A DNA stretch of 64,000 nucleotides from the NCBI GenBank assembly GCA_963835825.1, contig CAWIGZ010000001.1:372001-436000 (forward strand), given 5' to 3'. This document shows positions 1 to 9,751 of the stretch, piece by piece. The notes below the pieces were generated by a model, which was not told where the DNA came from, searched no databases, and saw only the letters and a list, made by a program, of their open reading frames with translations. Both the position numbers and the translations under genes were made by a program. Position 1 is the first letter of the stretch. Each line of letters starts with the position of its first letter. The DNA is from JADGRB01 sp963835825. GTDB lineage: Bacteria; Myxococcota_A; Polyangia; Fen-1088.

Positions 1-61
1 TGACCAGAACGACCTGACGCGCCTTGAGCCTCTCGACGAGAGAGTCGGGAATCTCGACCAT
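1..61 (-). CDS. 5' end of an unidentified protein, cut by the window edge
   Basis: An ATG at position 61 on the minus strand opens a frame that runs without a stop to the window edge and gives only 20 residues (MVEIPDSLVERLKARQVVLV). The amphipathic opening followed by a hydrophobic strand resembles the start of SIR2-like or other Rossmann-type proteins, but this is too little sequence to assign a family. It would be transcribed away from the kinase gene downstream. About 130 bp between it and the kinase stop codon show no clear gene or repeat. Confidence 0.35.
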   Translation of the reverse strand, partial: MVEIPDSLVERLKARQVVLV

Positions 62-189
62 CGGAACACCTCGGCCGGATTTTCATTGTTCATAGCGCGG
101 AATCGCCCGCCGTCATAGCTCGCCGGCAAAGGGGCGCGGGAGCGTGCGTCGCGGCTTCCACCGCGCAAGGCCGACGAGCCGACGTTCGG

Positions 190-1977
190 CTACTTGCTCT
201 GGTGCTCGGCCGCCGTCCGGTCGAGGAGCGCCAGCATGCGGCGCGCCTCGGCGTTGCGGGGATCGAGGCGCGCGGCGGTGGCCAGCTCGGGCTCCGCCGC
301 GGCGTAATTCTTCATGTTGATGAGCAGCGCGCCGAGCAGCACGTGCGCGGGCGCGCCGGCACCGGCCGCCACCGCCTGGCGGGCCAGGGCGTAGGCAGCG
401 GGGGTGTTTCCGCGTTCCCACAGATCGTTGGCCTGCCGAAGCAACTCGTCCGCCGGCGCGTCGTGCGGCGTCCGGTCGATCGCAGGACGTGCATGGGGCA
501 CGGACGGTGAATCGGGCACACGCTCGGCGACCCGGCGTGCGTCGTCGGTTGGCGGAACGCGCGCGCCGAGCACCGCCGACTTGGCGACGGGCGCGACGGG
601 CGAGTGGGGCAAGGGCGGCGCCACGGGCCACTCGGGCTCCGGCGCGGGCATCGCGGAGAGCGCCGGCACGGCGGGTGGCGGCGCCACGACCACCGACGCC
701 GCCGAGGCGCGCGTCCTTGCCGCCCGGCCATGCGTGCGAAGCAGCCCGATCCCGGAGGTCGCCACGATGGCGGCCACCCCGGCGGCGAGCCACGGCCCGG
801 GGCTGGCGCGACGCTTGGTCGCCGTCGGGATCGGCACCGTCGCCGCGACCGGCCTCGCCGCCGGCACCGCCGTCCGGGCGCGCGCCGACGGCTCGACGGG
901 CGCGTCCGCCATTCCCCCCGACGTCGCAGGCCAGGCAGTCACCACGGCCTTCAAGAGCGGCTTCTCCGGCTCGAGCGTCGGCGCCGTCTCCTCGGCGGGC
1001 GGGGGAAAGATCGGGTCAGTCACCGACGCCGGTGCACGCACCACGTTTTGATCGCGAAGGAACTGCTTGGCCCCCGCGATGTCCTCCGCCAGGAGCTGCT
1101 TTTGAAGCGTGACGTTGAAGCAGAGCCCCAGCAGATCGCTGAGGTCCCGCCGCGGGTCGGCTTCCGGAGGAATGAACGCCGCCAGCGCCGCCACGACCTC
1201 GTCCGCCGACTGGTAGCGATCTTCGGGCGCCGGCGCCATCGCGCGCGAGACGACCTGGCCCAGCAACAGCGTCACCTCGGGGTTCAGCGTCGACGGGTCG
1301 GGCAGCGAGGGCTCCGGCGACTCCTCGGCGCGGCGCCCGGTCAGCACCTCCCAGAGCACCACGCCCAGCGCGAACACGTCGGCCCGCTGATCGACCTTCT
1401 CGCCTTCCCAGGCCTCGGGCGGCACGTAGCTGCGCCGCCCGACGACCACGCCGGTGTCCGTCACCCGCCCGTCGACCGACGAGCGCGCGGTCCCGAAGTC
1501 GATCAGCTTCACGTCGCCGGCGAACGACAGCATGACGTTCTCCGGCGTCACGTCGCGGTGGACGATCCCCATCCGTCCGAACCCGTGCGCATACGCGAGC
1601 GCCCGGGCGACCGCGCTCACCACGTGAACCGCGACGACGATGGGGAGCGGCCGCACCCCCAGCTGCCGCATCACCTTCCCCAGGTTCACCCCCTCGATGA
1701 ACTCCTGCACGATGCACAGCTCACCGTCGATCTTCTCGACCCGCAGCGTGCGCGCGATGTTCTCGTGCTCCAGCCGCGCCGCGATCTGACCCTCCCTCCG
1801 GAACCGCGCCTCCTTCTCCTCGTCGTGCAGCGCCCCGTGCAGCCGCTTGATCACGCAGACGTCGGGATCCTTCTCGTCGACCCGCAACGCCACCTCCACC
1901 CGCCCCATCCCGCCCGCGCCCGAAAGGCGCACGACCAGGTAGGGACCGAACTGGACGTAGTCGCGGGGGTCAGTCAT
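190..1977 (-). CDS. Ser/Thr protein kinase with TM segment and C-terminal TPR region
   Basis: A 595-residue Hanks-type kinase. The catalytic domain fills about residues 10-275: glycine-rich loop (GAGGMG, 20-25), ATP-binding Lys44 in VIKRL, catalytic loop HRDVTPEN with Asp142 and Asn147, and DFG at 160-162, so it should be active. A Pro/Ala-rich linker leads to one TM helix at about 394-413, a further Pro-rich stretch, and a TPR-like region at about 508-590. The topology would place the kinase in the cytoplasm and the TPR part outside the membrane. The ATG at 1977 has an AGGA element upstream. It starts 11 bp after the beta-helix lipoprotein gene ends, so it is probably the last gene of a three-gene operon. 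Its substrates are unknown. Confidence 0.93.
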   Translation of the reverse strand: MTDPRDYVQFGPYLVVRLSGAGGMGRVEVALRVDEKDPDVCVIKRLHGALHDEEKEARFRREGQIAARLEHENIARTLRVEKIDGELCIVQEFIEGVNLGKVMRQLGVRPLPIVVAVHVVSAVARALAYAHGFGRMGIVHRDVTPENVMLSFAGDVKLIDFGTARSSVDGRVTDTGVVVGRRSYVPPEAWEGEKVDQRADVFALGVVLWEVLTGRRAEESPEPSLPDPSTLNPEVTLLLGQVVSRAMAPAPEDRYQSADEVVAALAAFIPPEADPRRDLSDLLGLCFNVTLQKQLLAEDIAGAKQFLRDQNVVRAPASVTDPIFPPPAEETAPTLEPEKPLLKAVVTAWPATSGGMADAPVEPSARARTAVPAARPVAATVPIPTATKRRASPGPWLAAGVAAIVATSGIGLLRTHGRAARTRASAASVVVAPPPAVPALSAMPAPEPEWPVAPPLPHSPVAPVAKSAVLGARVPPTDDARRVAERVPDSPSVPHARPAIDRTPHDAPADELLRQANDLWERGNTPAAYALARQAVAAGAGAPAHVLLGALLINMKNYAAAEPELATAARLDPRNAEARRMLALLDRTAAEHQSK

Positions 1978-1988
1978 GCATCACCGTC

Positions 1989-3585
1989 CTAAGGCGAAAC
2001 GAATTGATCAGCTCCGCAGTCGATGAGGGGGACTCTCGCTTGCCCATCGATGTCGTAGAGTGGGAACGGCGGGGTCGGCTGCATTGCGCACGGGGCGGCC
2101 CCAGCGAGGTGGTACGGGTTCGTCGCGCTGAGCGGGGGGGCCGTCGTGGAAGAGGTCGGCGTCGGACAGTTCGTGGTGGTTCCGACGACGATCGAGTAGT
2201 TGAGCGGAACCGGATGACTGAAGTCGGAGATCGCGGCCGTCGGGTTATCCATGACGGTGTTGAAAATGAACTGAGTATTGGCCCCCGGCGCGTTGAACTG
2301 GACGCCGTAGCCGGTCGTCCCGCCGTTCGCAGCGATGATTGTGTTCTGAATCGTGGCAGTTGCCCCGTTCACCAGGATTCCGCCGACCGAGTTGTTCTCG
2401 ACGTAACACTGGTCGACGGTGAGCAACGCGCCGCTCTCCGCGTCGACTCCCAGCCCCTTGAGACCGAGAGCCACTGTGACCCGACGGAGGGTGAGGTTCG
2501 TCGAGGCGCCGCTGACGACCACCCCTTTGCTCGACGAGCCAGACCCAAGGTTCACCGTCAGGTCACGAATCAGGACAGTGTCCGAGTTGACCGAAATGGC
2601 GGTCCCGGCGTTGGCGGGAATGCTCCCGACGTCGCCGTTCGAATTCTTTCGGCCGATGATCACCGGCGCGACGCCGGTGGTCGCCAGCGTGAGCTGCTCG
2701 TTGGTCCCCCCGAGAATCACGATGACATTCTTCCCGGCAGCCAGCTTGGGCACCGTCGTGGGAAGCGAACAGTAAGGGCTCGCCGAGGTGCCCATTCCGG
2801 TGCAGGTGACACTCTCGTCGACGAACATGACTTCAGCGGCGGTCGCGCAGTGGCCGTCGAGCATGCAGACGCCGGCGCCGATGTCCTTGCAGTCGGCGTC
2901 GGTTCCGCAGGCGGCGCAGCTGTTCGTGGAGAGGTCGCAGATCGGCTTCGTCTTGGTGCCCCCGCAGTCCGCGTTGGTCAGGCAGCCGACGCAAGTGCCT
3001 TTCGCTGGACCGGCCGCTGCGTCGGTGGCCGTCACGCAAACGGGTTTCATGCTGTCGAGATCTTTGCAGGCGCTGGCTGCCTGTGTGTCGCAGCCTTTGC
3101 AACTCCCCGTATCGGAGCTGCAGATGGGCGTCGTCGCCGTGCCCGAGCAATCCGTGCTCGTGAGGCAGGAGACGCAGGACCCTTTCGCCGGGCCAGTCGC
3201 TGCGTCGGTGGCCGTCACGCAGAAGGGCTTGGTGCTGTCGAGGTCTTTGCAGGCGCTGGCCACTTGTGTGTCGCAGCCCTTGCAGCTGGCGGCCGCCATG
3301 TCGCAGATGGGCGTGGGGTTCGCGCAATTGATGTCGGCACAAGCGAACGGCTTGCCGCCAGCGCCTCCGACGCCGCCCAGGCCTCCCATCCCACCCGCGC
3401 CGCCGGCCGCTCCCCCCATGGAGCGCTCCGTGCCCGCGTCGTTGATAGAGCAGAGGTGGGTTGGCAGACACATTCCGCCGTTGCACTGGTCGCTGCTGTC
3501 GCAGTAAGGCCTGTTCAGCTTCTTGCAGGCCGAGCGTCGCGAGCGTCGCTCCGATGAGGACCCAGGTCGAGAGCCGAGCGCTCAC
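1989..3585 (-). CDS. Cys-rich right-handed beta-helix lipoprotein (one frameshift)
   Basis: Secreted surface protein. The longest open frame starts at 3473, but a GTG at 3585, overlapping the TGA of the upstream gene (GTGA), opens a signal-peptide-like segment (VSARLSTWVLIGATLATL). One surplus G near 3530 separates this from the rest; removing it gives TLACKK, a lipobox, so the mature protein would be lipid-anchored. After the anchor come a Gly-rich linker, three or four Cys-rich repeats of the CKGCDTQ.ASACKDLDS type, and a C-terminal parallel beta-helix (about the last 230 residues) with repeated Ile/Val-Asn ladders. Repeats like these are common in Myxococcota outer-surface proteins. The ligand or enzymatic role, if any, is unknown. 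It is coupled to the gene before it and to the kinase after it. Confidence 0.8.
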
Positions 3586-4434
3586 AGCCGACCGCCGATC
3601 GCGACGCCGAATGGTTGAATCGTCAGAGCCACGTCGCCCCGATGTTCGCGGGCGCGATACAGGTAAAAAGCTCCACCGATGATTGCGGCAGCAGAGGCGC
3701 CCAAGATGATGGAGGCGGGGACGACGTTGTCCCAGTGATAGATGCAGGGAGTGTTGGCGGCAGAGCCCGTGCACTGCGTGTTGTTGCCGTCGATCGCGAA
3801 CAGGTAGGCGCTGACTGCACCGCCGGCGACGACCGGCGCCTACGAGCGTCCAGCCGATCCAGCGCTGCGGGTTCTTGACCTCGGCGGTGGGCGCGGCGAC
3901 GAGAGGAACGGCGGCCGGCAAAGGCGGCACCACGGCCGCAGGTACCGCGTTGGCGGCAAGGTTGGCGTGCAGGGTCGGGACGCGGTCGAGCAGGGGGTCG
4001 GCGGCGGCCTGGACGTTATCGACCATCTGCTGGGCTGCGCAGATGTTGCACTCGGCGACGGCGTTGTCCTCGCGGTCGCTGGCGACGTTCCAGATTCGCA
4101 GCACGACGTGGTAGCCGCGCATGTCGTTGCGGCCGCCGGTGGCGACCAGGACGTCACTGGCGCCCGCGCTCACCGCAGCCACCTTCAGGCATTCGCGATC
4201 GGCGCAGGACCCGGCCTCGGGCGCCAGGTCGTAACCGTGCTTGGTGACCGCGTCGTTCAACGTCGTGCGCAGCTGCGCGCGGATGTCGGCCAGGCTGTCC
4301 GGCAGATCGACCGCGTTCACCACCACCACCCGCGGCCGCGCCGCTTCTCCCGGCGCCGCGAGACCCGCGGCCGGCACGAATGCCGCCGCGAGGGTCGCCG
4401 CGCAGAGCATCCCAAGGCCCCGCATCGATGTCAT
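3582..4434 (-). CDS. Secreted/membrane protein with two C-terminal TM helices (one frameshift)
   Basis: The ATG at 4434 is preceded by AGGG and opens a signal peptide (CAATLAAAFVPAAGLAA). About 120 residues follow with an alpha/beta pattern and Cys pairs (GSCADRECLKVA; ECNICAAQQM), as in the sensor-like periplasmic domains that Myxococcota often place next to kinases. At about 3833 the frame is lost by one extra base. Restoring it gives two TM segments (GWTLVGA..VVAGGAVSAYLF and PASIILGASAAAIIGGAFYLY) and a short tail ending at a TGA at 3582-3584, which overlaps the next gene's GTG. The overlap and the operon with a beta-helix lipoprotein and a kinase suggest an envelope sensing complex. That role is inference. 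Confidence 0.72.
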
Positions 4435-4583
4435 GTTTGGCCCTAGACGCTACATCCACTCGCGGCCGATCTTCCACTTCGTGGCTCATTTCGCCCGTCT
4501 TCGGCCCGGTTCCGGAAAAGGTGCGCTCCCAGGACTGGCGATATTCGCGCGCGGCCGGCGGGCTCGCGGCGATCCGTGCTGGT

Positions 4584-6054
4584 CTACCGGCGCGGCCGCC
4601 GGCGGCCCAGGAGGACGACGCCGGTCAGCGCGGCGATCAGGGAGAGAGGCGAGCTGGTGGGGCCGGGCGGCAGGGCGCAGTGGCCGCAGCCGGCGCCCGA
4701 GGTCGTGCCGCCCGCCCCGTCGGCGGTCCCGGCGTCGGGGGCTGACTTCCCGCCCGTGCCTGAGCCGCTGGTTCCGCCCTTTCCCGCCGCGCCGCCCGTG
4801 CCGGAGGATGCGCCGCCCCCGTCGAGCGGCTCGGGCATGACCGCCGCCGAGCAGACGTCCGGGGAGAAGAGGTCCGCGCTCGAGCGGGTGTCGCAGTCGG
4901 GCTGGCAGAAGGACATCACGCAGGTCTGGATTGCCTGGATGGAGCCGGTGGCGCCGCCGTCGACGTCCTTGTTGAAGCGCATCAAGCGGCCGCCAGGTCA
5001 TCCCCTCGTCGGCGGAGGTCTCGATGGCGAAGGCGTCCGTCATGTTGTCGAGGGCGGCGTAGAGGGTCGTCCCCCGCGCCGACATCGCCTTGAACGTGAA
5101 CGGCACCGCCGGCAGCGGCGCGAACGAGGCGCCGCCGTCGGTCGAGCGGTATCCGACGCTGGTGGTCCCGACGACGCCGCCGGCAATGAGCGAGCCGCTG
5201 GGCATGCGCGCGAACGCGGTGAAGACGCCGCCGGGGAAGGTGAGCGGCGTGGCGGCGGAGGCGCCGCTGTCGGTGCTCGTCGCCAGCGATTCGCCCGCCC
5301 CGCTGCCGACGCGGAGGAGCAGCCTCTCCGGGTGGCTCGGATCGACCGAGACCAGCCGGATGCTGTAGGCGCCGGCCGGCAGGCTGCCGCTCAGATCGTG
5401 CAGCGTCCAGCTGGCGCCGCCGTTGCTGGTCACCGCGACCTTCGGCAGGTACGTGGGGCCGCTGGTGAGCGTCAGGTAGACCGTCTGCGGATCCGAGCGG
5501 GCGATCTCGACGCCCGTGACGTTGTCGCCGGCCGCGGCGGTGTAGCGGAGCTGGGGGAAGGTGGTGCCGGCGTCCGCGGATTCGACGACCGTGTAGACGT
5601 TGCCGGCGTCGCCGCTCTTCCCGATGACCGCCAGCACGCGGTTCGGGTTGGTCGGGTCGACGAAGGCGTCGACCGCGCCGCTGGCCGAGGCCCGCCAGCT
5701 GCAGGAGCTGTCGTCGGTGGTGATGAGGCTGGTCGGCGAGACGGCGTAGACGCGGTTGAGCGGCGGCGGACCCATCTGGTACAGCGTCGCGAAGCTGTTC
5801 AGCGGCTGCTCGCAAGACCAGATCCAGGTCTGATCGTGGTCGAAGGACATGACCAGGCCGAAGTTGGTCGCCAAGAGCGTCTCGTTCGGCAGCTGCTCGG
5901 GCGTCAGGATGCTGAGCGCGTTGGGAAACGCGCCGTCGGCGCGGGCCGCGCCCGACCAACAGAGCGCCGGCCCCAGGGTGCCGAGCAACGCCAGGCCCAG
6001 GGCACGCTGGCGGCGCAGCGACGTCCGGATGGTGAGCGCCAGACATGCGGTCAT
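4584..6054 (-). CDS. BNR/sialidase-like repeat protein with MYXO-CTERM sorting tail (one frameshift)
   Basis: An exported protein of about 490 residues. It has an N-terminal signal peptide (GLALLGTLGPALCWSGAARA) and a beta-propeller-like body with BNR-type turns (SNGGASWT, STDGGASF, DQTW, ADEGMTW), as in sialidase or Vps10-like folds; I see no sialidase catalytic set. One extra base at about 4984 shifts the frame; the corrected frame continues with a Cys-rich segment, a Gly/Ser/Thr-rich linker and a tail with GCGHC, a hydrophobic helix and GRRRPRR. This matches the MYXO-CTERM pattern (Cys, TM helix, Arg cluster), the presumed signal for the myxosortase system. The next upstream gene encodes a second protein with such a tail. 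Confidence 0.8.
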
Positions 6055-6112
6055 GGTGCAGCTGCCTATCGTACTGCTGTCGGTCGTGCCGCGGTGCCCG
6101 GCGTGGTGGGGC

Positions 6113-8143
6113 TCAGACGCGCTGGCGTGGGCGCCGCGCGCGGACCAGGCCGACGAGGCCGAGCGCCAACCAGAGTCCGGAGCCCGAGCCTGCCGGGTGA
6201 GAGGGATCGAAGCTGCAAGAGCAGCCTCCCGTCACGCTGGCGGTCTCGCCAGACCCCGAGCCGCCCGCGCCTGGAGCGGTTCCCGAGCCGCCGGTTCCGG
6301 CGCCCGTCGCGCCCCCGGTTCCGTTGCTGGTCCCGCCGGCGCCCGTCGTCGCGCCGCCCGTTCCCGTCACCGTCGTCGCGCCGCCGGTTCCCGTCGCCCC
6401 GCCTTTGCCCGAGCCGCCCGCGGTGCCGGTGGTGGTCGCGCCGCCCGTGCCTCTCGCTCCGGCGGCGCCCGTGGTTCCGCCCGTGCCTCGCGCGCCGGCC
6501 GCGCCGGTGGCCGTGCTGCCCCCGGTGCCCTTCGCGCCCGCAGCGCCGGTCGTGCCGCCGGTGGCCGTGCTGCCCCCGCTGCCGGTGGCCGTGCTGCCGC
6601 CGGTGCCGGTCGTCCCCCCCGTGCCCGTGCTCGAGGCGCCGCAGCTCGTCGGTCCCGGCGCCGTCAGGGCCGTGCCGTCGATGCAGGTGGGCGAGCCGGA
6701 GCCGCCGTTCGGGTAGCTGACCGTCACGGTGGCGCCGGTCGCGCTGATCGAGGTGAGGGTGATCGTCGGGCCCCCCGCAGGGTCGACGAAGCTCTGTCCG
6801 GCCGTGGTCAGCCCGGCGAAGGCGTTCGTCCCCGGGTTCATGTTGAGCAGCTCGGTCCAGACGCTGTTCTGCTGGCTGACGGTGCCGCGCGAGTTGGTGG
6901 TCGGCACCCGCACGTTGTCGCTGGCGTAGATGAAGACGGTCGGAGCGGTGAAGACGACGCCCGAGGTCGGGACGCGCGTCGCGTAGGCGTCGAAGGTGCC
7001 GCCGGCGGCGCGCAGCTCGACGTAGTAGTTGTTGAGGTTGACGGCGGTGTTCGTCGATTGCGGATCGCTGACCGTTAGCGTCGCCGGGAAGGGGACCTGC
7101 AGCACCTGGATGCCGGTGCCGCCCGAGCAGTTGGTCTCGAGGGGCAGCAGGTTGAAGGTGCCATTGGCCGGCGTCTTGACGCCATTGCAGCCGGAGAGCC
7201 AGTTCATGTACCAGCGCTCGTAGGCGTTGAACTGCTTGCAGCCGCCGCCCATCGTCGACATCGAGCTGCCGTACTCGGTGATCGTGCACGACGACGGATT
7301 CGCCGAGAAGCTGCTGGTCCCGCACTTCATGGTGTTGGCGTGCATGAGGCCGAGGTTGTGCCCCGGCTCCTGCATCAGGACCACGCAGCTGAGCGAGCCA
7401 TTCATCCAGGTCCGCTTGGCCGGCTTGAGGGCCGAGCCCTCTTCCCCGAGCCCGCCGAAGTCACAGAGGTTGGTGGCGGTGAAGTAATAGATGAGGTGGT
7501 TGTACGTGCCGGTGATCATCTTCTCGACGGCCGTGGCCATTCCGCTGGTGTCACAGGTGGTCATCGAGAACGGGTAGGGGCCGATGACCGTGCCGGTCAC
7601 CTGGTACTTCCCGTACGAGACCTCATTGTAGTAAGCGGCAAAAGACTTGTCGGTCGGCGTCATGTTGGCCAGATACGGCATCGCCTGGGCCGCGGTGAGG
7701 TCGACCCCCTTTCCGAGGTCGACGAGCACCAGCGCGTAGCTGTCCGGCGACGTCGCCGGGTAGGTGGTCGGCGGCGGCTCCCCTTCGGCCGCGATCTGGG
7801 CCGCCGGGAGCTCTTCCATCGCGGCGACGTGCATGCGGGCCCCGGCCAGGTCGCCGTGAACGCGAACCTGCGTTCCGGTCGCCGTCAGCGAGGGCGTGTC
7901 GAAGTCGAGCCGGACCTCGCGTCCGTCGGACGTGCGGACCGCGTGCCACCACTCGGTCGTGCCGTCTCGCTTGTCGGCGATGTAGGTCACGAACTCGCCG
8001 GTCACCGCGTGCGGATCGCTGTCGACCACGCCGATGTCCAGATTGCTCGCGTCCGGTGAGCTCGGGGCACAGGCTGCAATGAAAGTCGCCAATGCCAGCG
8101 CGACGGAGCCCGCACCCAATCCTCGGTACAAGGGGCGCACCAT
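6113..8143 (-). CDS. M11/gametolysin-like metalloprotease, QEXXH variant, lipobox and MYXO-CTERM tail
   Basis: A protein of about 676 residues. I prefer the ATG at 8143 over 8179 because it places a normal lipoprotein signal at the start, with lipobox FIAAC (Cys25). The middle contains QEPGHNLGLMHA (Gln258, Glu259, His262, His268), aligning with the metzincin motif HExxHxxGxxH but with Gln for the first His. A Met-turn-like SSMSTMG follows. The arrangement fits peptidase M11 (gametolysin), in which some Volvox members naturally have QEXXH. A long Gly/Thr/Ser/Ala low-complexity stalk comes next, then GGCSCS, a hydrophobic helix and RARRPRQ, a MYXO-CTERM tail. It probably cleaves extracellular protein or matrix. 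The substrate is unknown, and the Gln substitution may change metal preference. Confidence 0.85.
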   Translation of the reverse strand: MVRPLYRGLGAGSVALALATFIAACAPSSPDASNLDIGVVDSDPHAVTGEFVTYIADKRDGTTEWWHAVRTSDGREVRLDFDTPSLTATGTQVRVHGDLAGARMHVAAMEELPAAQIAAEGEPPPTTYPATSPDSYALVLVDLGKGVDLTAAQAMPYLANMTPTDKSFAAYYNEVSYGKYQVTGTVIGPYPFSMTTCDTSGMATAVEKMITGTYNHLIYYFTATNLCDFGGLGEEGSALKPAKRTWMNGSLSCVVLMQEPGHNLGLMHANTMKCGTSSFSANPSSCTITEYGSSMSTMGGGCKQFNAYERWYMNWLSGCNGVKTPANGTFNLLPLETNCSGGTGIQVLQVPFPATLTVSDPQSTNTAVNLNNYYVELRAAGGTFDAYATRVPTSGVVFTAPTVFIYASDNVRVPTTNSRGTVSQQNSVWTELLNMNPGTNAFAGLTTAGQSFVDPAGGPTITLTSISATGATVTVSYPNGGSGSPTCIDGTALTAPGPTSCGASSTGTGGTTGTGGSTATGSGGSTATGGTTGAAGAKGTGGSTATGAAGARGTGGTTGAAGARGTGGATTTGTAGGSGKGGATGTGGATTVTGTGGATTGAGGTSNGTGGATGAGTGGSGTAPGAGGSGSGETASVTGGCSCSFDPSHPAGSGSGLWLALGLVGLVRARRPRQRV

Positions 8144-8230
8144 ATGAGTAAGTGACGAATCCCCCGTGAACGGGCTCAAAAAAGTGAGGATATTTTCGGC
8201 CGCTCGCGCAAATCACCGAAATGACAGAGA

Positions 8231-9550
8231 TCAGCCTTCGGAGGGCGGGGGCTCGGCGGCCGGCAACGGGACCGCGTGCAAGCGCCGGACCCGCCGATCC
8301 CGGACGTCGAGGACGGTGAAATGAAATCCCACGGTCGAGATCTCGTCACCCGGCACCGGGAGCTCGGGGAGCTGCGTGATGATGAAGCCGCCCAGCGTCT
8401 CCACCTCCGGGGGGACCTTGGGGAAGATGAGGCCGAGCTCGCGGGCGGCGACGTCCAGCGTGAGGCGGCCGTCGACGTCGAAGCTTCCGTCGGCGTTGCG
8501 CCGAATGGGGGGAATCTCCTCGGCGTCCTGCTCGTCTTGAATCTCGCCGACCACCTCCTCGACGAGATCTTCGAGCGTGACGATCCCCGTGAAGGTGTGG
8601 CCGGGGCCGAGGATGATGGCGATGTGCACGCGGCGCCGCTGGAACTCGCGCCTCAGCCACTCGAGCCGCGTGTCCTCCGAGGCGTAGATCGGCTCGCGCA
8701 CCAGCTCCCGCATCTGGGTCGGTCGCGTGTCGGAGGCCAGCGCGCTCACGATGTCCTTGAGGTGGACGTAGCCGACCACCCGGTCGGTGGCAGGCTCGAC
8801 CAGAGGGTAACGCGTGTACTGGTTGGCGACGGCGATCCGCAGGTTGTCCTCGAACGGCCTTCCCGCCTCCAGCGTGACCACGTCGCGGCGCAGAGTCATC
8901 ACGTGGCGGGCCAGCCGGTGCGTGTAGTCGAAGACGCGATCGATGAGGCGGCGGGCGCCCGGATCGAGGTGAACGTGCTGCAGGACCAGGCGCAGCTCGT
9001 CCGGTGAGTGGACCATCTCCGCCTCGGAGACCGGCGGCAGCCGCAGGATCTTGAGCACCAGCGCCGCCGCCCCCTTGAGCGTCCAGATGATGGGGAAGGT
9101 GAGCACGTAGAACGCGCGGAACGGCAGCACGGCCCACAGCGCAATCGGCTCGGTGAGCTGGATGGCCAGCGCCTTGGGCGCCAGCTCCCCCAGCACGGTG
9201 TGCAGGAAGGTGATGACGATCAGGCTGACGGTGGCGGCCAGCGTGTGCACGGTGCCTTCGGACATCGGGCCGGCCCGGTGGAGCACCGGCCGGAGCAGCG
9301 AGGCGAAGGCCGGCTCGCCCAGCCAGCCGAGCGTCAGCGACGCCACCGTGATGCCGAGCTGGCTGGCCGACAGATAGGCCGGAAGCTGCTGGGTGATGGT
9401 CAGCAGGAGGCGGGCCCGCCGGCGTCCCTCCTTGGCGAGCTGCTGCAGCCGCGTCGGGCGGATCTTGACGAACGCGAACTCGGCCGCCACGAAGAAGGCG
9501 TTGGCCAGGACCATCACCGCCGTCAACAGCAGCGCCAGACTCGGGTGCAT
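8231..9550 (-). CDS. CNNM/CorC-HlyC family membrane protein
   Basis: A 440-residue protein with the family's full order: an N-terminal CNNM (DUF21) transmembrane domain with three to four helices (about residues 1-190, including SQLGITVASLTLGWLGEP), a CBS pair (about 205-330), and a C-terminal CorC_HlyC domain. Relatives support Mg2+/Co2+ efflux or are annotated as hemolysin-like TlyC proteins; hemolysis is not implied. The ATG at 9550 starts the conserved N-terminus. The frame is open back to 9670, but those 40 residues are encoded by a 12-bp tandem repeat and are not typical of the family. Confidence 0.9.
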   Translation of the reverse strand: MHPSLALLLTAVMVLANAFFVAAEFAFVKIRPTRLQQLAKEGRRRARLLLTITQQLPAYLSASQLGITVASLTLGWLGEPAFASLLRPVLHRAGPMSEGTVHTLAATVSLIVITFLHTVLGELAPKALAIQLTEPIALWAVLPFRAFYVLTFPIIWTLKGAAALVLKILRLPPVSEAEMVHSPDELRLVLQHVHLDPGARRLIDRVFDYTHRLARHVMTLRRDVVTLEAGRPFEDNLRIAVANQYTRYPLVEPATDRVVGYVHLKDIVSALASDTRPTQMRELVREPIYASEDTRLEWLRREFQRRRVHIAIILGPGHTFTGIVTLEDLVEEVVGEIQDEQDAEEIPPIRRNADGSFDVDGRLTLDVAARELGLIFPKVPPEVETLGGFIITQLPELPVPGDEISTVGFHFTVLDVRDRRVRRLHAVPLPAAEPPPSEG

Positions 9551-9584
9551 GAAGCCGCCAAGAATCGCACATGAGATTCGACAC

Positions 9585-9620
9585 AGGAACCCCAAGAGGA
9601 ACCCGAAGAGGAACCCGAAG
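9585..9620. repeat. Three tandem 12-bp repeats upstream of the CNNM gene
   Basis: Three adjoining copies of aggaacccgaag occur, the first with one change (aggaaccccaag). They lie about 35-70 bp before the chosen ATG of the CNNM gene, in its probable 5' leader. In the gene's frame they would encode a FGFL-type hydrophobic repeat. They could be a recent slippage expansion. Confidence 0.75.
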
Positions 9621-9751
9621 ACGGTTCGACCGTCCGTCTCGGCATATTCCTGGCCGCCCGGCCCCCCCAACCCCGAGCGCGAGCGTACCCCCCCTCGAGC
9701 CTGCGGCGAGCCACACCCCGGGAGATACTTTGGTGGTAATGTCGCCCGGCT

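Noticed and set aside
2833..4434. A single long protein joining the TM protein to the start of the beta-helix protein
   Set aside because: It is a run-on caused by the extra base near 3833. The corrected frames give two sensible proteins that overlap by GTGA.
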